64,000 nt of DNA from Plasmopara viticola (Eukaryota; Oomycota; Peronosporomycetes; Peronosporales; Peronosporaceae), in the NCBI GenBank assembly GCA_001695595.3, contig MBPM02000002.1, forward strand, positions 1,333,443-1,397,442, read 5' to 3'. Shown one piece after another: positions 11,301 to 21,880 of the stretch. The notes beneath the pieces are model-generated. The model saw nothing but the letters and a program-made list of their open reading frames with translations. It did not search any database and was not told the DNA's origin. The translations under genes and the position numbers were made by a program. Numbering within the stretch: position 1 is the first letter of the stretch; each line of letters opens with the position of its first letter.

Positions 11301-13465
11301 CTGATTGTTTGCTGTTCGATGAGCACTGTGAGGACTGCAAGAACACGTTGGATGAAGCCCGGAATGCTCTGGTCATTACGCCCGAGTACGTGGCCCGTCT
11401 TGAGGCAGACATGAAGGTTCGTGCCAGTGAATTGGTAGCGGTAAAGGACAGCAACAAGCGCATCCCACAAGAGGGTGGTGATGATGAAGTGGACGAGCGC
11501 GACGAGTTTATGAATGACGTGCGTCGTCGGCGCATTCAATTTCAAAAGGAGCTAGACGACCAGGCTGTTCAGCTCGAGACGGAGAACAAGCTATGCACGT
11601 CTTTGTTGGAGCGGATGAAACAGCACATTAAGAATCTTGAGGAAGAGGTGAAGAATGCTGCTCAGGAAGAGACAATGATTGCAGACTTTAAAAAGCTGAT
11701 CGAAACAGAGACCAAGCTATTGGCCGATGAAGAAGTGAAGCGTGAAGAGAAGAAACACTTGATTACTGAGCTTATGAATAACGCGGGTAACTGGGTCCTT
11801 GAGTCGCTGCACGGACACTCAACCCGCAAAAAAGTGGAAGCGGACCGTTTGGTGAAGCAGGCTGTGCGCGCTGCTGATTTGCAAAAGCTGGTACAGCACT
11901 TTACGCACCGCGTGATTGACCAAGAGGAGCGGATCATGCGTCAAAAGCAGCGCATTTTGAATGGCGAGCATAAGGTCGAGATGCTCAAGTCGTCGGAGAA
12001 TTGGTACCAATACGTCACTGGCCACGCGGCCGATCTGGGCAAGAAAGACATGAAGATTCTTGAAGCTGGGACCAAGGAACGTGGTGAGGACCTAAAGGAG
12101 TCTGCGCGCTTGCAAAAGGACGACGAAACTGACATCAAGGGCGTCCTCGAAGAGCTCGCTGTGAGTCGCCAATGCGCCAACGAAAAAGTAGAGAAGCGCG
12201 CGATCTGGGCTCACGTTGAGGATGTGTACAGCGTGTCTGTGCCACAAGAAAAGGATGAGGATATGATGATGACGTCGCAAATTCGCAGTCTGTTACAGCA
12301 GCTTGCCGAGGCATTCGAAATGCTGACTAACCGTTTGTTGGAAGAAGACGAGAGTCTACAGCACGCATCCACTCAACTCGAGGGCGAGATCGAATCGATC
12401 AACGCCTTTATGGAGCGCATGGAGAGCGAGGAGAGCGCCCTGTGCGTTACGGAGAAGACGTCGCTTGCCAAGGAGTCGCAAATGCGTCGTTCTGAAGCCG
12501 ATCTGATCGAGCAGCGCGCTCGGGCGATGATTGACAGCTACAAAAAGATGCAGGCCGAGCACATGAAGTATCCAGTCGAGCTAGGCAAGGTTAAGAGTCG
12601 TCGCTCGGAACGTGAGAAGCCGATTTTGCCGCGTGAGGCTGAGCTGGAAGCCGCGAAAAAGCTCATCAAGAATCGTAATTACTACGACCGGAAGGCGTGT
12701 GCCGACTTTGCCAAGCGCTTCAAAGTGGACCAAGAGCTGAAGGAAGTTCGTGACGTGTTTGATTGGCTCAAGGTCCATGTTGAACGTGACATTAAGCACA
12801 TGGAAAAATGGCTTGACTTGAGCCGCAAGGAGCGCAAGGAGATTGAAAACTTAAAGGTCAAGGGCAAGGAGATCAATTGGGAAGAAGATACGCTGGAGCG
12901 CATTCCTGCTCTCAAGGAAATTCAAAAGAAACTTGCGCGCCAAAGCAGCGCGAGTACGGGCCACAGGAGTCAAGAGCCCAAAATGGCTGACGTGGTGCAC
13001 CCGTCCGAACAATGGATTGTCGAGCTTTTGAAGCTGAAAAAGAGCATTTGCGAGATTGACACGAGACTTTTGAAAGACATTGGCGTGACCGTAAGCACGG
13101 CTGTGAGTGAGGAAGACGTGGTGAACGCGAACTTGAAGAAGATGAAGAGAGACAAAGAGTACGTGCTAAACAGTATCCGTTTCATTGACCAGGAGGAAGC
13201 CAAGGCCATCCGCAGCACTGGCAAAGGTGGCCGCCGCAGTCCCGGCTCGGAGAGTGGCAGCTTTATTAGCAACGATGATCAACACACACCCAAGGCGCGG
13301 ACTCAGTCACCAAATCTGGCGCGAACCATGTCGCCGCATCCGTCACGGAATATGTTGCCGGCACCCACATCGCCATCCACGTCGGCCTTTTCCAAGTCGA
13401 GCGCGGCGCCTATGACGGTACCGATGCCACGTGCTGTAATGGAGCGTCGTTCCGAGGATTTTTAG
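8387..13465 (+). CDS. giant zinc-ribbon / FYVE / J-like / FYVE-like / PX coiled-coil protein
   Basis: A single uninterrupted frame of 1692 codons starts at an ATG in good context (GAGATGG). Domains in order: a C-x2-C...C-x2-C zinc ribbon at residues 20-40; an Ala/Pro/Ser-rich linker to about 185; a canonical FYVE zinc finger at about 213-277, with the WVPD opening, the RRHHCR phosphoinositide patch and eight Cys/His ligands; a DnaJ-like segment at about 305-358 that starts [16 protein letters not shown] but lacks the HPD motif; a second FYVE-like finger at about 390-443 (RRQHHCRRC, without the WxxD opening); and a PX domain at about 465-595 (FEWLHVKL, then the P-rich [17 protein letters not shown]). 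About 1000 residues of charged coiled coil follow, with a Ser/Pro-rich tail from about 1608. FYVE and PX modules bind PI3P, so an endosomal tether or scaffold is a reasonable inference. I know no named orthologue. The gene is GC-richer than its surroundings and its codons look normal. Confidence 0.9.
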   Translation: MAGSAVTAATSAAANPNGLNCIKCSRDVSKADAFCIYCGTKVSLSLPQRKTTPLPAPAAPAKPEAKPAAPTTPSAAPAPAAANSELPSPQKKPEAPKAELKSALKKPDTKSAAGPQSGSRPPTSGQSTAPSSSTSAPGGRSSPSGSPSPPKGNSAAHQPATVPLAASAVAERRLQPEPQALPRTRSEDRMTDPAHRGSMDCGPTDVAGLEKLWVPDNFSSECMDCKATFGFPKPRRHHCRVCGLLFCRPCVNHKIQVPASFGYGNAQQRCCRNCITALQMKAITTPADVFAQRRGVGNAPASGQESYDVLGVSQNATPEEIAAQYKLKSRSMDPSKPEDQETLEKINDAYRNLQDPTTRSRDDSNRARDSSLLNSDPTSHFVSETARSDQTECQVCFRPFKLGRRQHHCRRCTRSVCNQCSVESKPIPELGFPMPVRHCTSCNENPPPFIKPVMDPVAKPPAGFEYLTKLDILVNVKISSNGSTPDTETYLVKTYCEPNEAAAKAADHEVTESDLAVTHEYQILEERNMADFEWLHVKLGEFTNPKALPCFPEKRTPRSEREKVLQTFLYGCMLHPLLRDADCLKAFLALPTDQLRQFQKSGKKTLYDTDEYNTLIKSLRLELEKAQIRTKLKGLIDRQQKQKERLAQQTARAEEQKKREAAQDIRREQATFRFKALEARKETQTERMEREKERFEKQSSTTHILFFDVVRDQSVRNTEEETRIKEKVEFTKSKDSFQQDTTQWNSDMAQWSKHRADWSEAHNPAVSKDIANDFIVHSYGIFHSSKDQKDKIPPELIDLHAQFVKIQEKEPELLEEEGNTVDAEWMKLAKEREHWTSSRANMKREDEMCRDEDARYKQEHEYVRLEAEARQKKVKTIEADLLALKTEINARTRSIAQRRSRHEALDEEYEKEWRTVQTERFTTTKSRLDEHGSRITRGKKRTDVFSDQLARQTKSLRMLLFKRAALTEERKADCLLFDEHCEDCKNTLDEARNALVITPEYVARLEADMKVRASELVAVKDSNKRIPQEGGDDEVDERDEFMNDVRRRRIQFQKELDDQAVQLETENKLCTSLLERMKQHIKNLEEEVKNAAQEETMIADFKKLIETETKLLADEEVKREEKKHLITELMNNAGNWVLESLHGHSTRKKVEADRLVKQAVRAADLQKLVQHFTHRVIDQEERIMRQKQRILNGEHKVEMLKSSENWYQYVTGHAADLGKKDMKILEAGTKERGEDLKESARLQKDDETDIKGVLEELAVSRQCANEKVEKRAIWAHVEDVYSVSVPQEKDEDMMMTSQIRSLLQQLAEAFEMLTNRLLEEDESLQHASTQLEGEIESINAFMERMESEESALCVTEKTSLAKESQMRRSEADLIEQRARAMIDSYKKMQAEHMKYPVELGKVKSRRSEREKPILPREAELEAAKKLIKNRNYYDRKACADFAKRFKVDQELKEVRDVFDWLKVHVERDIKHMEKWLDLSRKERKEIENLKVKGKEINWEEDTLERIPALKEIQKKLARQSSASTGHRSQEPKMADVVHPSEQWIVELLKLKKSICEIDTRLLKDIGVTVSTAVSEEDVVNANLKKMKRDKEYVLNSIRFIDQEEAKAIRSTGKGGRRSPGSESGSFISNDDQHTPKARTQSPNLARTMSPHPSRNMLPAPTSPSTSAFSKSSAAPMTVPMPRAVMERRSEDF

Positions 13466-14855
13466 ATAGAGAATGGACTGTACAAAGGAGAATTGTGGTA
13501 TGCAAGCAGCTTGGTACTTGCTCTCTCTAGACGTCGGTATCTATGGGAGACACAAGCCATTCACTCGTCTGTTTCGTGTTTAACTCAAGTTTAATAACAA
13601 TTTGTTCGAGTTCGCTACCTCAAAAGTAACAAGACATTCTCCCTTTCTAAGCCTACAAACACTTGGTGACAATACAATGTGATGGCGCTAACGAAGGTGA
13701 AAAGGGACAACTCATCCACGCACGGATGTATTTCGTACGCTTCCTCCCTAAGTCGGCACTTTTTTCCCTTTTAATGTCATATTCTTCAAGTGTGTTATAA
13801 CCCAACGCCATTTCGATTCGTTTACGATAAGTGAGTTCCTGACTCACTTACTCAGCGCCGCCGCCTCACCCTAGAAAAAAAACGTTGATAGATTACCTTT
13901 AAAAATGACGTATCTTATATTCTGATTCTTCATTTGCTTTTAATGATCGCTCCTCGTAATTGGTATTGGTAGAATGCTTATAAGACCCCTTATGCAGCGA
14001 ATTTTCTTTCGTGCCGCACCAGTGCACAGCAGCTCTTTTTGAGTCTGTTGACGGTCTGATAACTCACAAAGCAATGAGAGTACTCCTATCAACTCATAGT
14101 CCGTCTATGCACGGACCCGAGTATCGCCAGAAGCGGTTGGTGCACCAACATATCTCGTTCTATAGGCAACATGTCGCGGCTATAGATGTTGCAGGCGTGA
14201 CCTGACTCTCTCATTGCTCTTGGACGGATTGAACGGTTTTTGAGCCGAGCACGGGAACGTTGACTTCTTCGAACGCTCGTGTTTATATCTCGGCGTAATG
14301 TTTGAAGTAGCAACTGGTGGCTACCGTGGTGATCGACAAGAACGCGCCAGCACGTTATAGCTAGCAGTCGTCCTGCTAATTGTGGCTTGAGAGCTCATGA
14401 AGTTGCTTGTGGAGAGCTCACGGGGATACTCGGACGATATTTACTTAGTGCGGCTGTTATAATCATTAACGTATTCGTTTTCTATATCTGGCTGAAGCAA
14501 GCGCTGAGCAAAAACGTTTATAAGTAACAAGGGCACAGATGCTCATGTCAGTCATTGAAGGGATCTGCTTCATGGACTAGGAGCGAGTTTCGTGTATCCA
14601 AATCGACGATACCTTGGCTTTGACCTCACAAAATTAACGACACAAGCCTTTTTTGGCGTTGTTTCTGCCTTGTTGCCCGAGAGTCATCGAACTTATCTAC
14701 GTGACTCATTACTCGCCACAACAACAAGGAGCTGGTTCTAAAGTGCTTTATAAATTGTTCGCCCTTTACGAACGCGTCGCGGAGATCGAGACTTATGGTA
14801 TTAATCACGTCAAGATTCAAGCAGCAGCGGAGCGACGTCACCACGGCGCGTTCTT

Positions 14856-15090
14856 TTGTCCTATTCTACCGTGCGCTGCTGTCTTTGCTGTACAATCTAC
14901 GAGCGCATTCCTGCTAGAACCAGCGATATCATCCATGCTTGCTCGCAAGAAAAATTTTGGAGAGACATTTCGATTGTTTTGATAGTATTTGGAGTAGCCG
15001 TTGATGGCGCCAAAGAAGAGCTGATTGCTGTGACTTTGGTAGTTGTGGTAGCTGCCGCCATCGGTGCTGTAGCTTGCTGCTCAAGGAGAG
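14856..15090 (+). pseudogene. conserved small ORF with hydrophobic C-terminal segment (left copy)
   Basis: The frame reads FWRDISIVLIVFGVAVDG and then ELIAVTLVVVVAAAIGAVA, a run that would make a transmembrane helix. The mirrored copy at 34052-34279 on the minus strand keeps the same frame with few changes and ends in a stop just after the helix. That conservation suggests a once-coding tail-anchored protein. In this copy the stop is lost and the frame runs on into the 44-bp tandem repeat. I do not recognise the family. Confidence 0.35.
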
Positions 15091-15170
15091 AAATTATGTT
15101 GCAATTGTTGGCTCAATTTTGGGTTAAAGGAGAGAATTTATGTCTCAATTGTTGGCTCAGTTTTGGGTTG
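15083..15170 (+). repeat. 44-bp tandem duplication carrying the element's terminal sequence
   Basis: Two consecutive 44-base units, 15083-15126 and 15127-15170, differ at a few positions. Each contains ATTGTTGGCTCA followed by TTTTGGGTT, the outer end of the inverted-repeat element that starts at 15154. The mirrored copy shows the same doubling at about 33965-34065, so the duplication predates the large inverted duplication. Confidence 0.75.
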
Positions 15171-16338
15171 GTGATTACAAGACTGATTTAACGACTACTG
15201 GGCAGACACAAATCGATCATTTTCACGTAATGCGTCGCAATCGCCATATTTTATTCGTATGACACGTGCGCGCTCTGTTTCTTGGCGATGTCATTCTTTG
15301 AAAGTTTGTACTTGCGTACAGCCACGCACGATTTAAATGACGTAAAATGCGTTTGGTTCCACATCTCGAGTATCTTAGAAGAGTCAAATAGTTGCAGTTC
15401 TTCAACTGGTTCCAACATTAGCCCAGTCACTTTCGTGATCGTAATGGAACTCCATTGTGCGTGCTTATCGCACAGAAAGAGAGACGAGGATGCCGCCAAA
15501 TGCATTGTGCTCCAGATTTCACGACTCTGATCTCTAATTTTGTCCGTATCTAATGTTATACTTGACTGGCGATGTATCCGCCTCGTGTTGTTGATTGTCC
15601 GGTATCTTTTGGCGAACCATGACGTGCGCCAAAGCAATCCGTCGGCGGTAACACCGAGCAAGGTCGAAGTCTAGCATGCAAAAACGCTTGTTTAATCGAG
15701 CGATATTTTGTTTGATGCACCACGTGAACGGCATGGGATGACGGCGACACCTGACCATACTCAAGAAGGCTGGATTCTTTTGGCCTTTGCTTTGGCGCAC
15801 GAGATAATGCGTGTCAAGGCTCGCCAAATGTTACTGAACGATCAACGGCGCAAGGCGAATACATCGCCAGTCAAGTGTAATATCAGATACGAACAAGACC
15901 AGAGACTAGTGTCGGGATGGTATCCGGGGCACGATGCGTCTGTCGGCGTCCTCATCTCTCTCTCTGCGCGATAGGCATGCACAATGGAGGTCCGTTACGA
16001 AAACAAAAGTGACTGGGCTAATGTTGGAAACAGTTGCAGGACTGCAACTTCTTGACACTATCAAGATACTCGAGAAGCGAAATCAAGCGCATTTTACGTC
16101 TTTTAAATCGTGTGTGGCCGTACGCAATTACAAGCTTATGAAGAATGAAATCGCCAAAAAACAGAGCGCGCACGTGAACATGGTGGGATCGAAGCAAAAA
16201 CATTTACCGCATACCAACTGATACCGAACGAATGTGTTGGCCAAATGAGTTTTAGCGCTTGCTTCGTAAAAATGACCGATTCGTAGCTGCTCGGTAGTCA
16301 TTATATCAATCTAATAAACACCAAACCATTAATGAGCC
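15154..16338. mobile_element. foldback-type element with about 450-bp inverted repeats (left copy)
   Basis: The ends are TTGGCTCA and TGAGCCAA. The arms, about 15154-15630 and 15810-16338, are inverted copies of each other with moderate divergence and enclose a centre of roughly 180 bases. Both arms encode the same protein tail (FTSFKSCVAVR near 15310 on minus and near 16110 on plus). Long inverted repeats with a short centre fit a foldback or MULE-like non-autonomous element. No convincing target-site duplication is visible. Confidence 0.6.
15640..16240 (+). pseudogene. repeat-encoded protein with HE-motif, copy 1
   Basis: The frame is interrupted but readable. It gives RLFNRAIFCLMHHVN and then, after a frameshift, LAHEIMRVKARQ, NTSPVKCNIRY, a GWYPGHD segment and finally LLDTIKILEKRNQ and FTSFKSCVAVR. 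Related sequence occurs at 21240-21700, 32890-33420 and 35640-35960. The HE dipeptide is kept in every copy. Function unknown. Confidence 0.45.
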
Positions 16339-16649
16339 AAGAGCCATGTCGGCTTTCATGGTTGTTTGTCTTAAGCTAAAACATGACTCAAGTGCTGGCT
16401 GCAGAATAGTCAAATCCTTTAAAGCCAACTTGGTTTTCTGCTTACTCGCGATCGTCTCCATTAATTTTCTGCAGAAGCCGCTGGGACGTCCACAAATATG
16501 ATCTTTCGCCGCTTCACTTGATTCGACGTGTGATAAGTTTCCGAGGTGGATTAAGAAACACTCGACTTCAATTTATTAACTCTTTTCTCTCCGCTGCTTT
16601 ATTTCACCACAACCGATTATGATTATGTGACGCTTGTCCAGATCGGACC

Positions 16650-17740
16650 CTTAATCTTAAACAGTTTTAAAAACATTGCTTCCTTGAGCAATCAGTTCAC
16701 TTGACGATGACGAGCCAATCGAAATGTCAGCGTTAGGGATGCCAGCCTTTCGCTGGCCACTCTTCCAGGGAACATAATCCGCACAACCTACGCGCTTTAG
16801 ACTCACGGTCGTCTCAAATTCCACGTCTTTCTCGCAAGCTCTACACCTGTAAATCAAGCGTCCGAAATTTCCCTGTGCAAGCTTTGATTTCTCGGCAACA
16901 ATCAAGTTCGTGATCTACAGCACGTGCTTACAAATAAGCTGCGGTCCCAAGTCATTAGCCCCCACCATACCAAAGGCTTCGTAAGCTTCGTGAGCACATC
17001 ACATATGCCACTGATTCGTCTTCTCGGGGAGCGATTTAGTCATGCCTCGTGTACAGCGTCACAATAACACGCTGAGCTCAAATATTCTTCTCAAATGCTT
17101 ACAGTACCTTTAATTTATTCTCCGATTGCCAAAGCGTCCTCATTCATGGACTAAGCCTCATTATACAACCGCAAATACCGTTTCCTGAGTTCTGTCGTAC
17201 CTGAAATAGCATGCTCTTGCAAGACTTTGCTTCAGCGTGCAAATATTCTGTTATAATCGGTCGTGAATAAACAACAGGTAGCGTGTATCCTCTCCTTCAC
17301 GATGTGCACGTATGCCAATTCAAAGCGTAGAGACCGCAGCTGACGTGACGCGCGACCCGAGTCACAAAGGTTGACATTGTGCAGACTTGTAGCCATAAGA
17401 TTTTCACGTCACTGCTGTGCAAAACGTTGACGTTCTCAGAGTCACAAAACACATCCTTTAGCGTCAACAGCTTACTACGTCTCCTCCGATGCTTTCTCAA
17501 TCATCTCATCCGGTGCTATAGACGGTGCCTCCTGCCACAATGCATACTGTAGACGTTTAATCTCTAAGTCATTTGGATGACCCGGATCCATCTCATCATC
17601 TTCTCCCCCCAACACATCAGTACCTCTATTAAGCGCGTGCACTATTTCGTAAAAGTCTTGACACAAAAGGCCCGTCCGAATTATCAATTTCTTCGTTACA
17701 AGTCTTGTAGCTTGTTCTAGGCTCCCATGCCACACTCTTC
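16650..17740 (-). pseudogene. decayed ORF of unknown family (left copy)
   Basis: Conserved frames shared with 30950-32410 on the opposite strand include HALNRGTDVLGGEDDEMDPG at about 17590-17640 (minus) and ADYVPWKSGQRKAGIPNADI at about 16720-16790 (minus), where the copies differ mainly by synonymous-looking or conservative changes. The frame is broken several times between them. I do not recognise it as gag, pol or a known transposase. It could be a second gene carried by the duplicated segment. Confidence 0.4.
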
Positions 17741-19739
17741 TCCGAACTGATACTTACCTCAACCTGTTTGTTGATTTAAACTTCGTGTGGGTTGTGGTCA
17801 AGTGGTCGAAACGTATACAAGCTTTCGTCTTGCTTTGCATAAACTGTGCAAAGTACTTGGATGCAGCGTTCAGGAGCAGTCGACGTACTCTATTACGCGC
17901 GCATTGGGCTGTACACCAATAAAAACTTTCACTTCTTTCTCCTTATAAATACTGTCCGCATGGTCCGTGTCTTTGCCAGCATGCGATCCCTTCGTCAGCA
18001 GTCGTACGAGCGCTTCATCCTTGCCGCCTTAGAGCGCGCCTTAAAATCGGCGCTGAAGTGTAAATGAAAATAAATCAACCATGCTCTGACGTAAAAGCGT
18101 CCGAAGCTTTTACACAAAGCAGCACTTTCCAAAGCAGAGGCCTTCAAAGGGCTGCAGCGTCAAACACCACTACAGCTTTCTAGAGGCAGCACTTGACAAT
18201 GCAGCTCGACAGAAAGCATGAAGAAGGCATCGGCTGCGACAACGGACTTAAAAACGAACTCGCAGGAAGCATACGTAAATGCTTATGGTAAAGATATAAG
18301 CAAGAGACACATCTCGCACTTGCGGCGTTGACACACCGCTGCAGATCATTGCGCAAGACTGTCGTCCGAGGATTTATAATGAAAAGTAGCTTTCTATTGA
18401 AAGGAGGCTTTTCACGAATAGTGCTTTTCGATAAAATATATACCGGTTTGCATACTGATGTATACCGAAATGACTTCAATATTAGATCAGATATCTTCTT
18501 GCGTCTCTGTACAAGAACCCGTCACACCTGGAAAGACTTAGTGATCAATCCGACACCCACACAATATCAAATGTTGGGAACAAAAAAGCCTCTTACAGCT
18601 GTCGGATGCGCACTTTGCACCGTTTGAAAGCCTTTTTGGCATCCGAATGCGGCTGCATTTGCAGCCATTCTCCTACCAAGTAGCTGGAGCGCGTCATGGT
18701 GCTCGAGCTCTACGGTCAAAGACGATGCACAAGTGCTCACGCAGCACAAGCTCGTATTACCCGGTAGTAGCGTCTACTGTGGGATTTAAACCGGTACGGC
18801 TTAGAAAATAAGCCCGAGAACTTATTTTTCAACTTAAGAGATTAAACATGGTATCTAAATTAGGTGCGTGTCGCGGTCGCGCTTTCTTACCTGGAGACCT
18901 GGCGGCACTTATCCGTAATACCACCTAACCTTTGTGCTAAAAGTCCTAATAGCCCATGAAAAGTTAGCTTCCATCACGCAAATTTTTAGATCTGCCAGCA
19001 CTCGTATGCAAGTTTGATTGGCGTGAACTTTATGGATGTCATCATATATTGAAGGAGGTGATGGTCATCTTTCCTGTGGGGCCACTCACTAAAAAGCTAT
19101 GGCGAAAGTTACCTAAGAATTGACTTGCTACAAAATGATTGCTCAGAGTGGCGTGATTGACCAAGATGTAACGCTTTATAAATTTGATAGCGTTGAGCGC
19201 CGTTTGGACTTGTAAAGATATTACAATATTCTGGGTACGACGTGGCTTTAACACCATGATCGCTGAGTTGATCAGGGATTATCGCCGCAGCTTGCTCCCC
19301 GCTGAGCTTTGACAAGGCACGAACTCGATTTGTCTTAAGCGCTATCTAAGCAGATACTAAATTGGTGGTGGTCAACGTGCTGGACATCGTCATGTTGAAA
19401 TGAACACTGATGGTCTCGACGGTAGGAAGTCGGTGCATCATGTATATCGTAAGTCATTGATCCATGCACACTAAAGCATCATTTGCTACATGGTGTCGAT
19501 GCCGTGATATTTTGATAAAAGTATCAAGCACGAGGCTCTGCCGATGCGCGTCGAGCCGAACTTTGCAAAGTGAGCAGCACTCGTAGAAAGCAGTGTTTGC
19601 CATGTACTAGTTGGTCATAGGTCGTGATATCAAGAGAGTTATTTTGACAATTTACGTAGAAATTATATTGTCACCTTCATAAGCCTTAAAAAGCTTGTAT
19701 GGACAACTTGTCCGGATCAAGCTGATAGAAGGGGTTTCA

Positions 19740-21230
19740 GGCTTTACTTAACGTCGATCTTGCAAATGCTTTTTGGATATGGGTGTACAGCCGAGCGCTA
19801 TCCTTTTTTTGACAGGTCTGCCTTGGACTCTTCCCGTCCGAAGCAAGGCTGTTTGATAAGCGCCATGAGCTTCTGTCTTATACTGATGGGATCGACGGTC
19901 TCGACGCAACTTTTGTCGACATGGTTTTCCATTGACGCACTGACGTCTATATAGACGTCAAGTATAGCAAAGAGCTCTGCTTTTCAAATTCTCACTCGGT
20001 GGTTAACACCACTTCAGGTGCACCGAAGGGTAGCACCAGATGGATGTCCCTACACAAGTCATCTATGTTACGATCGACACACTATGAGCGCTGCCTACGT
20101 AGGCGTAGCTTAATAGGATGCCGTACCAGGAGGTAGTGTTTTCAGCCGGACTTTTTTGTCGCAAATGTATTAAGCGGAGTTAAAAGAACAATTTTTATTC
20201 ATAATATTTGCATCATACTTTTGTAAAAATGTTGTCCAATGAGACCTGCTTCGATGGAAGCACCTGATAGAGATGTACATCATAAAAATGACTTTGTAGC
20301 AAGCATCATATATTTCATGACGCGGCAGTGATCGATACCAAAGAAACATTACGACCTTGTCGATGAATTTTTTTCAAAGAAAGTATGGGACAGGAACGAT
20401 CAGGGAAGGAAAGTCTCTTTTTATTCGCGCCGACGATCTGCGTCAGACTTAGTATTTGATGGCTATTGTCGCATCGTTAATTTTATAGTAAGATTATTGC
20501 GATCACTGAATTTCGAATTCTAGAGTGGAAATGCTGCAAAACGATATGATGGGATGTATAATGTTTGGGGCGTCGACTTTGTCAATAAAACAATCGACTC
20601 CTTAAGCAAGTGGAAGACATACCATTTACCGCAGTCAGCACTTCAAACTGAATGCCCTGGAATTAATGCTTTAAGAACCCTTGAACGCACCCGGGACCTA
20701 TACGCGTCTTGAGCTGCAATTGTTCAGGTCCCACAAGTCATATGCAACGAATTGACATTTTTGTCGATTGCCATTCAAAGCGTGAAAAAACTGGCATAGA
20801 AAACCTTTTGCAAGTAAAGCTCGCGTGCTTGCTCACAAATACTTTTTACGCAAATGCAGAGAGATGCATCTTTGGCATTGAAAAAGTTTTCGTAAGACGT
20901 TTCTTTAAAAAGGTTACCTACTGTACATCATACTACATTGTGTATTGAATGATCTCGTTGGGCCAGAATGACTAAAAAAAGTGGCTTGACTGACCAATAA
21001 GTTATACAAGCAAATGACGAATTACGCAATAGTTGCAAGGCCACTGTCTGATCTTATTTCAAAGGACACAAAATAAATTTAAGAAACTCAACACCGCAAG
21101 GCACCTGACAAAAGCTATTACACGCGCTGATCCTGGCCTAACTAGGCCAAGATCGACACTTTAGCGATGACGCATCGAGTCTCGCTGTAAGTAGCGGAAG
21201 CGAATACCGGGTGGTTTGATCAAAATGTTG
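19740..21230 (+). mobile_element. Ty3/gypsy pol relic, left copy (RT to RNase H)
   Basis: At about 20300-20390 the frame reads QxSIPKKHYDLVDEFF, the linker before gypsy RT. At 20560-20640 the wording corresponds to DLVDGYYQL...DIPLTAVS, which contains the first RT catalytic Asp in relatives. At 20709-20890 it reads IFVDCHSKREKTGIEN and then FYANAERCIFGIEKV, the YANADKCIFG block. At about 21100-21160 the segment HALILA-x-LGQDRHFSDDAS corresponds to HAPILALPDQDRPFSVVCDAS at the RT/RNase H junction. Many stops and frameshifts make it inactive. The mirrored copy at 26900-28310 keeps the same order. Confidence 0.75.
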
Positions 21231-21234
21231 CGCT

Positions 21235-21880
21235 TACGCATTGTGCTCCAGATACCATCCCGACTCTGGTCTTACGTATTGTCCGTATCTAATCCTATAC
21301 TTGACTTGCGATGTATTCGCCTTGTGCTGTTGATCATCCGGTGACTTTTGATAAACCATGACATGTGCCATCTCGTGCGCTAATGCAAACGTTAAAGAAA
21401 ATTTCAGCAACTTCCTCCTTCAACTTGATCAGGTGTTGCCTTAATCTCATGCCATTCACGTGGTGCATCAAACAATATCGCTCGTTCAAATAAACTTTTG
21501 TGGAGCCCGACTTTGATCTTGCTTGTTAATGTCACAAATGGGTCGCCCTGGTAAAAGTCATCCGCAATAACGTTTGGAGCAATGGCCTCCACCTCGTCTT
21601 TCTCGAGCTCAATATCGTCCGCTAGCGGAGCTCGCAGATCGCGGGCACGCGAAGGAAGATGATTTGCAAACGTTACAATTTTCTTCAATCATTCTTTGTA
21701 GGTATCAAAACGCGGAAGTTGAGGAGGCTTCACTAGCGCGTACTTATAAAGTGCGACACGAGAGAAGCAACCGTTAAGCTGTGACAATCGATTATATAAA
21801 AAAATATACAATCGAGAATCAATACCCATCACTTCGTAGAAGTGACTGAGAACGGCGCGTAGCCGGTTTTGTCATAAACG
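21235..21880 (-). mobile_element. nested repeat copy with HExxH-like ORF (copy 2)
   Basis: This piece interrupts the left arm just after the gypsy RNase H start and has no counterpart at the matching place in the right arm. Read on the minus strand it begins near a CACTTCTACGAAGTG palindrome (about 21830), passes through a 94-codon frame (21404-21688) with LADDIELEKDEVEA and LFERAILFDAPREW, and then reads FALAHEMAHVMVYQ near 21360-21400 and PESGWYLEHNA near 21260. HEMAH is a full HExxH pattern, and the downstream ESG...E would suit a third ligand. It is nearly collinear with 35498-36010. Confidence 0.6.

Larger units (their letters stand above)
13715..21230 (+). repeat. left arm of a large imperfect inverted duplication
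   Basis: This arm matches the reverse complement of 26900-35497 along most of its length, with many substitutions and indels. Pairs readable by eye include 13905-13933 with 35272-35308, 14090-14560 with 34680-35140, 16720-16800 with 32270-32350, 17240-17290 with 31820-31880, 18310-18350 with 30720-30770, 20300-20390 with 27715-27830 and 20720-20900 with 27240-27400. The sum of paired coordinates stays near 49.1 kb in the outer part and near 48.1 kb in the inner part, so order is kept and one larger indel lies between. The arm starts 250 bases after the stop codon of the giant FYVE/PX gene. Confidence 0.8.
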
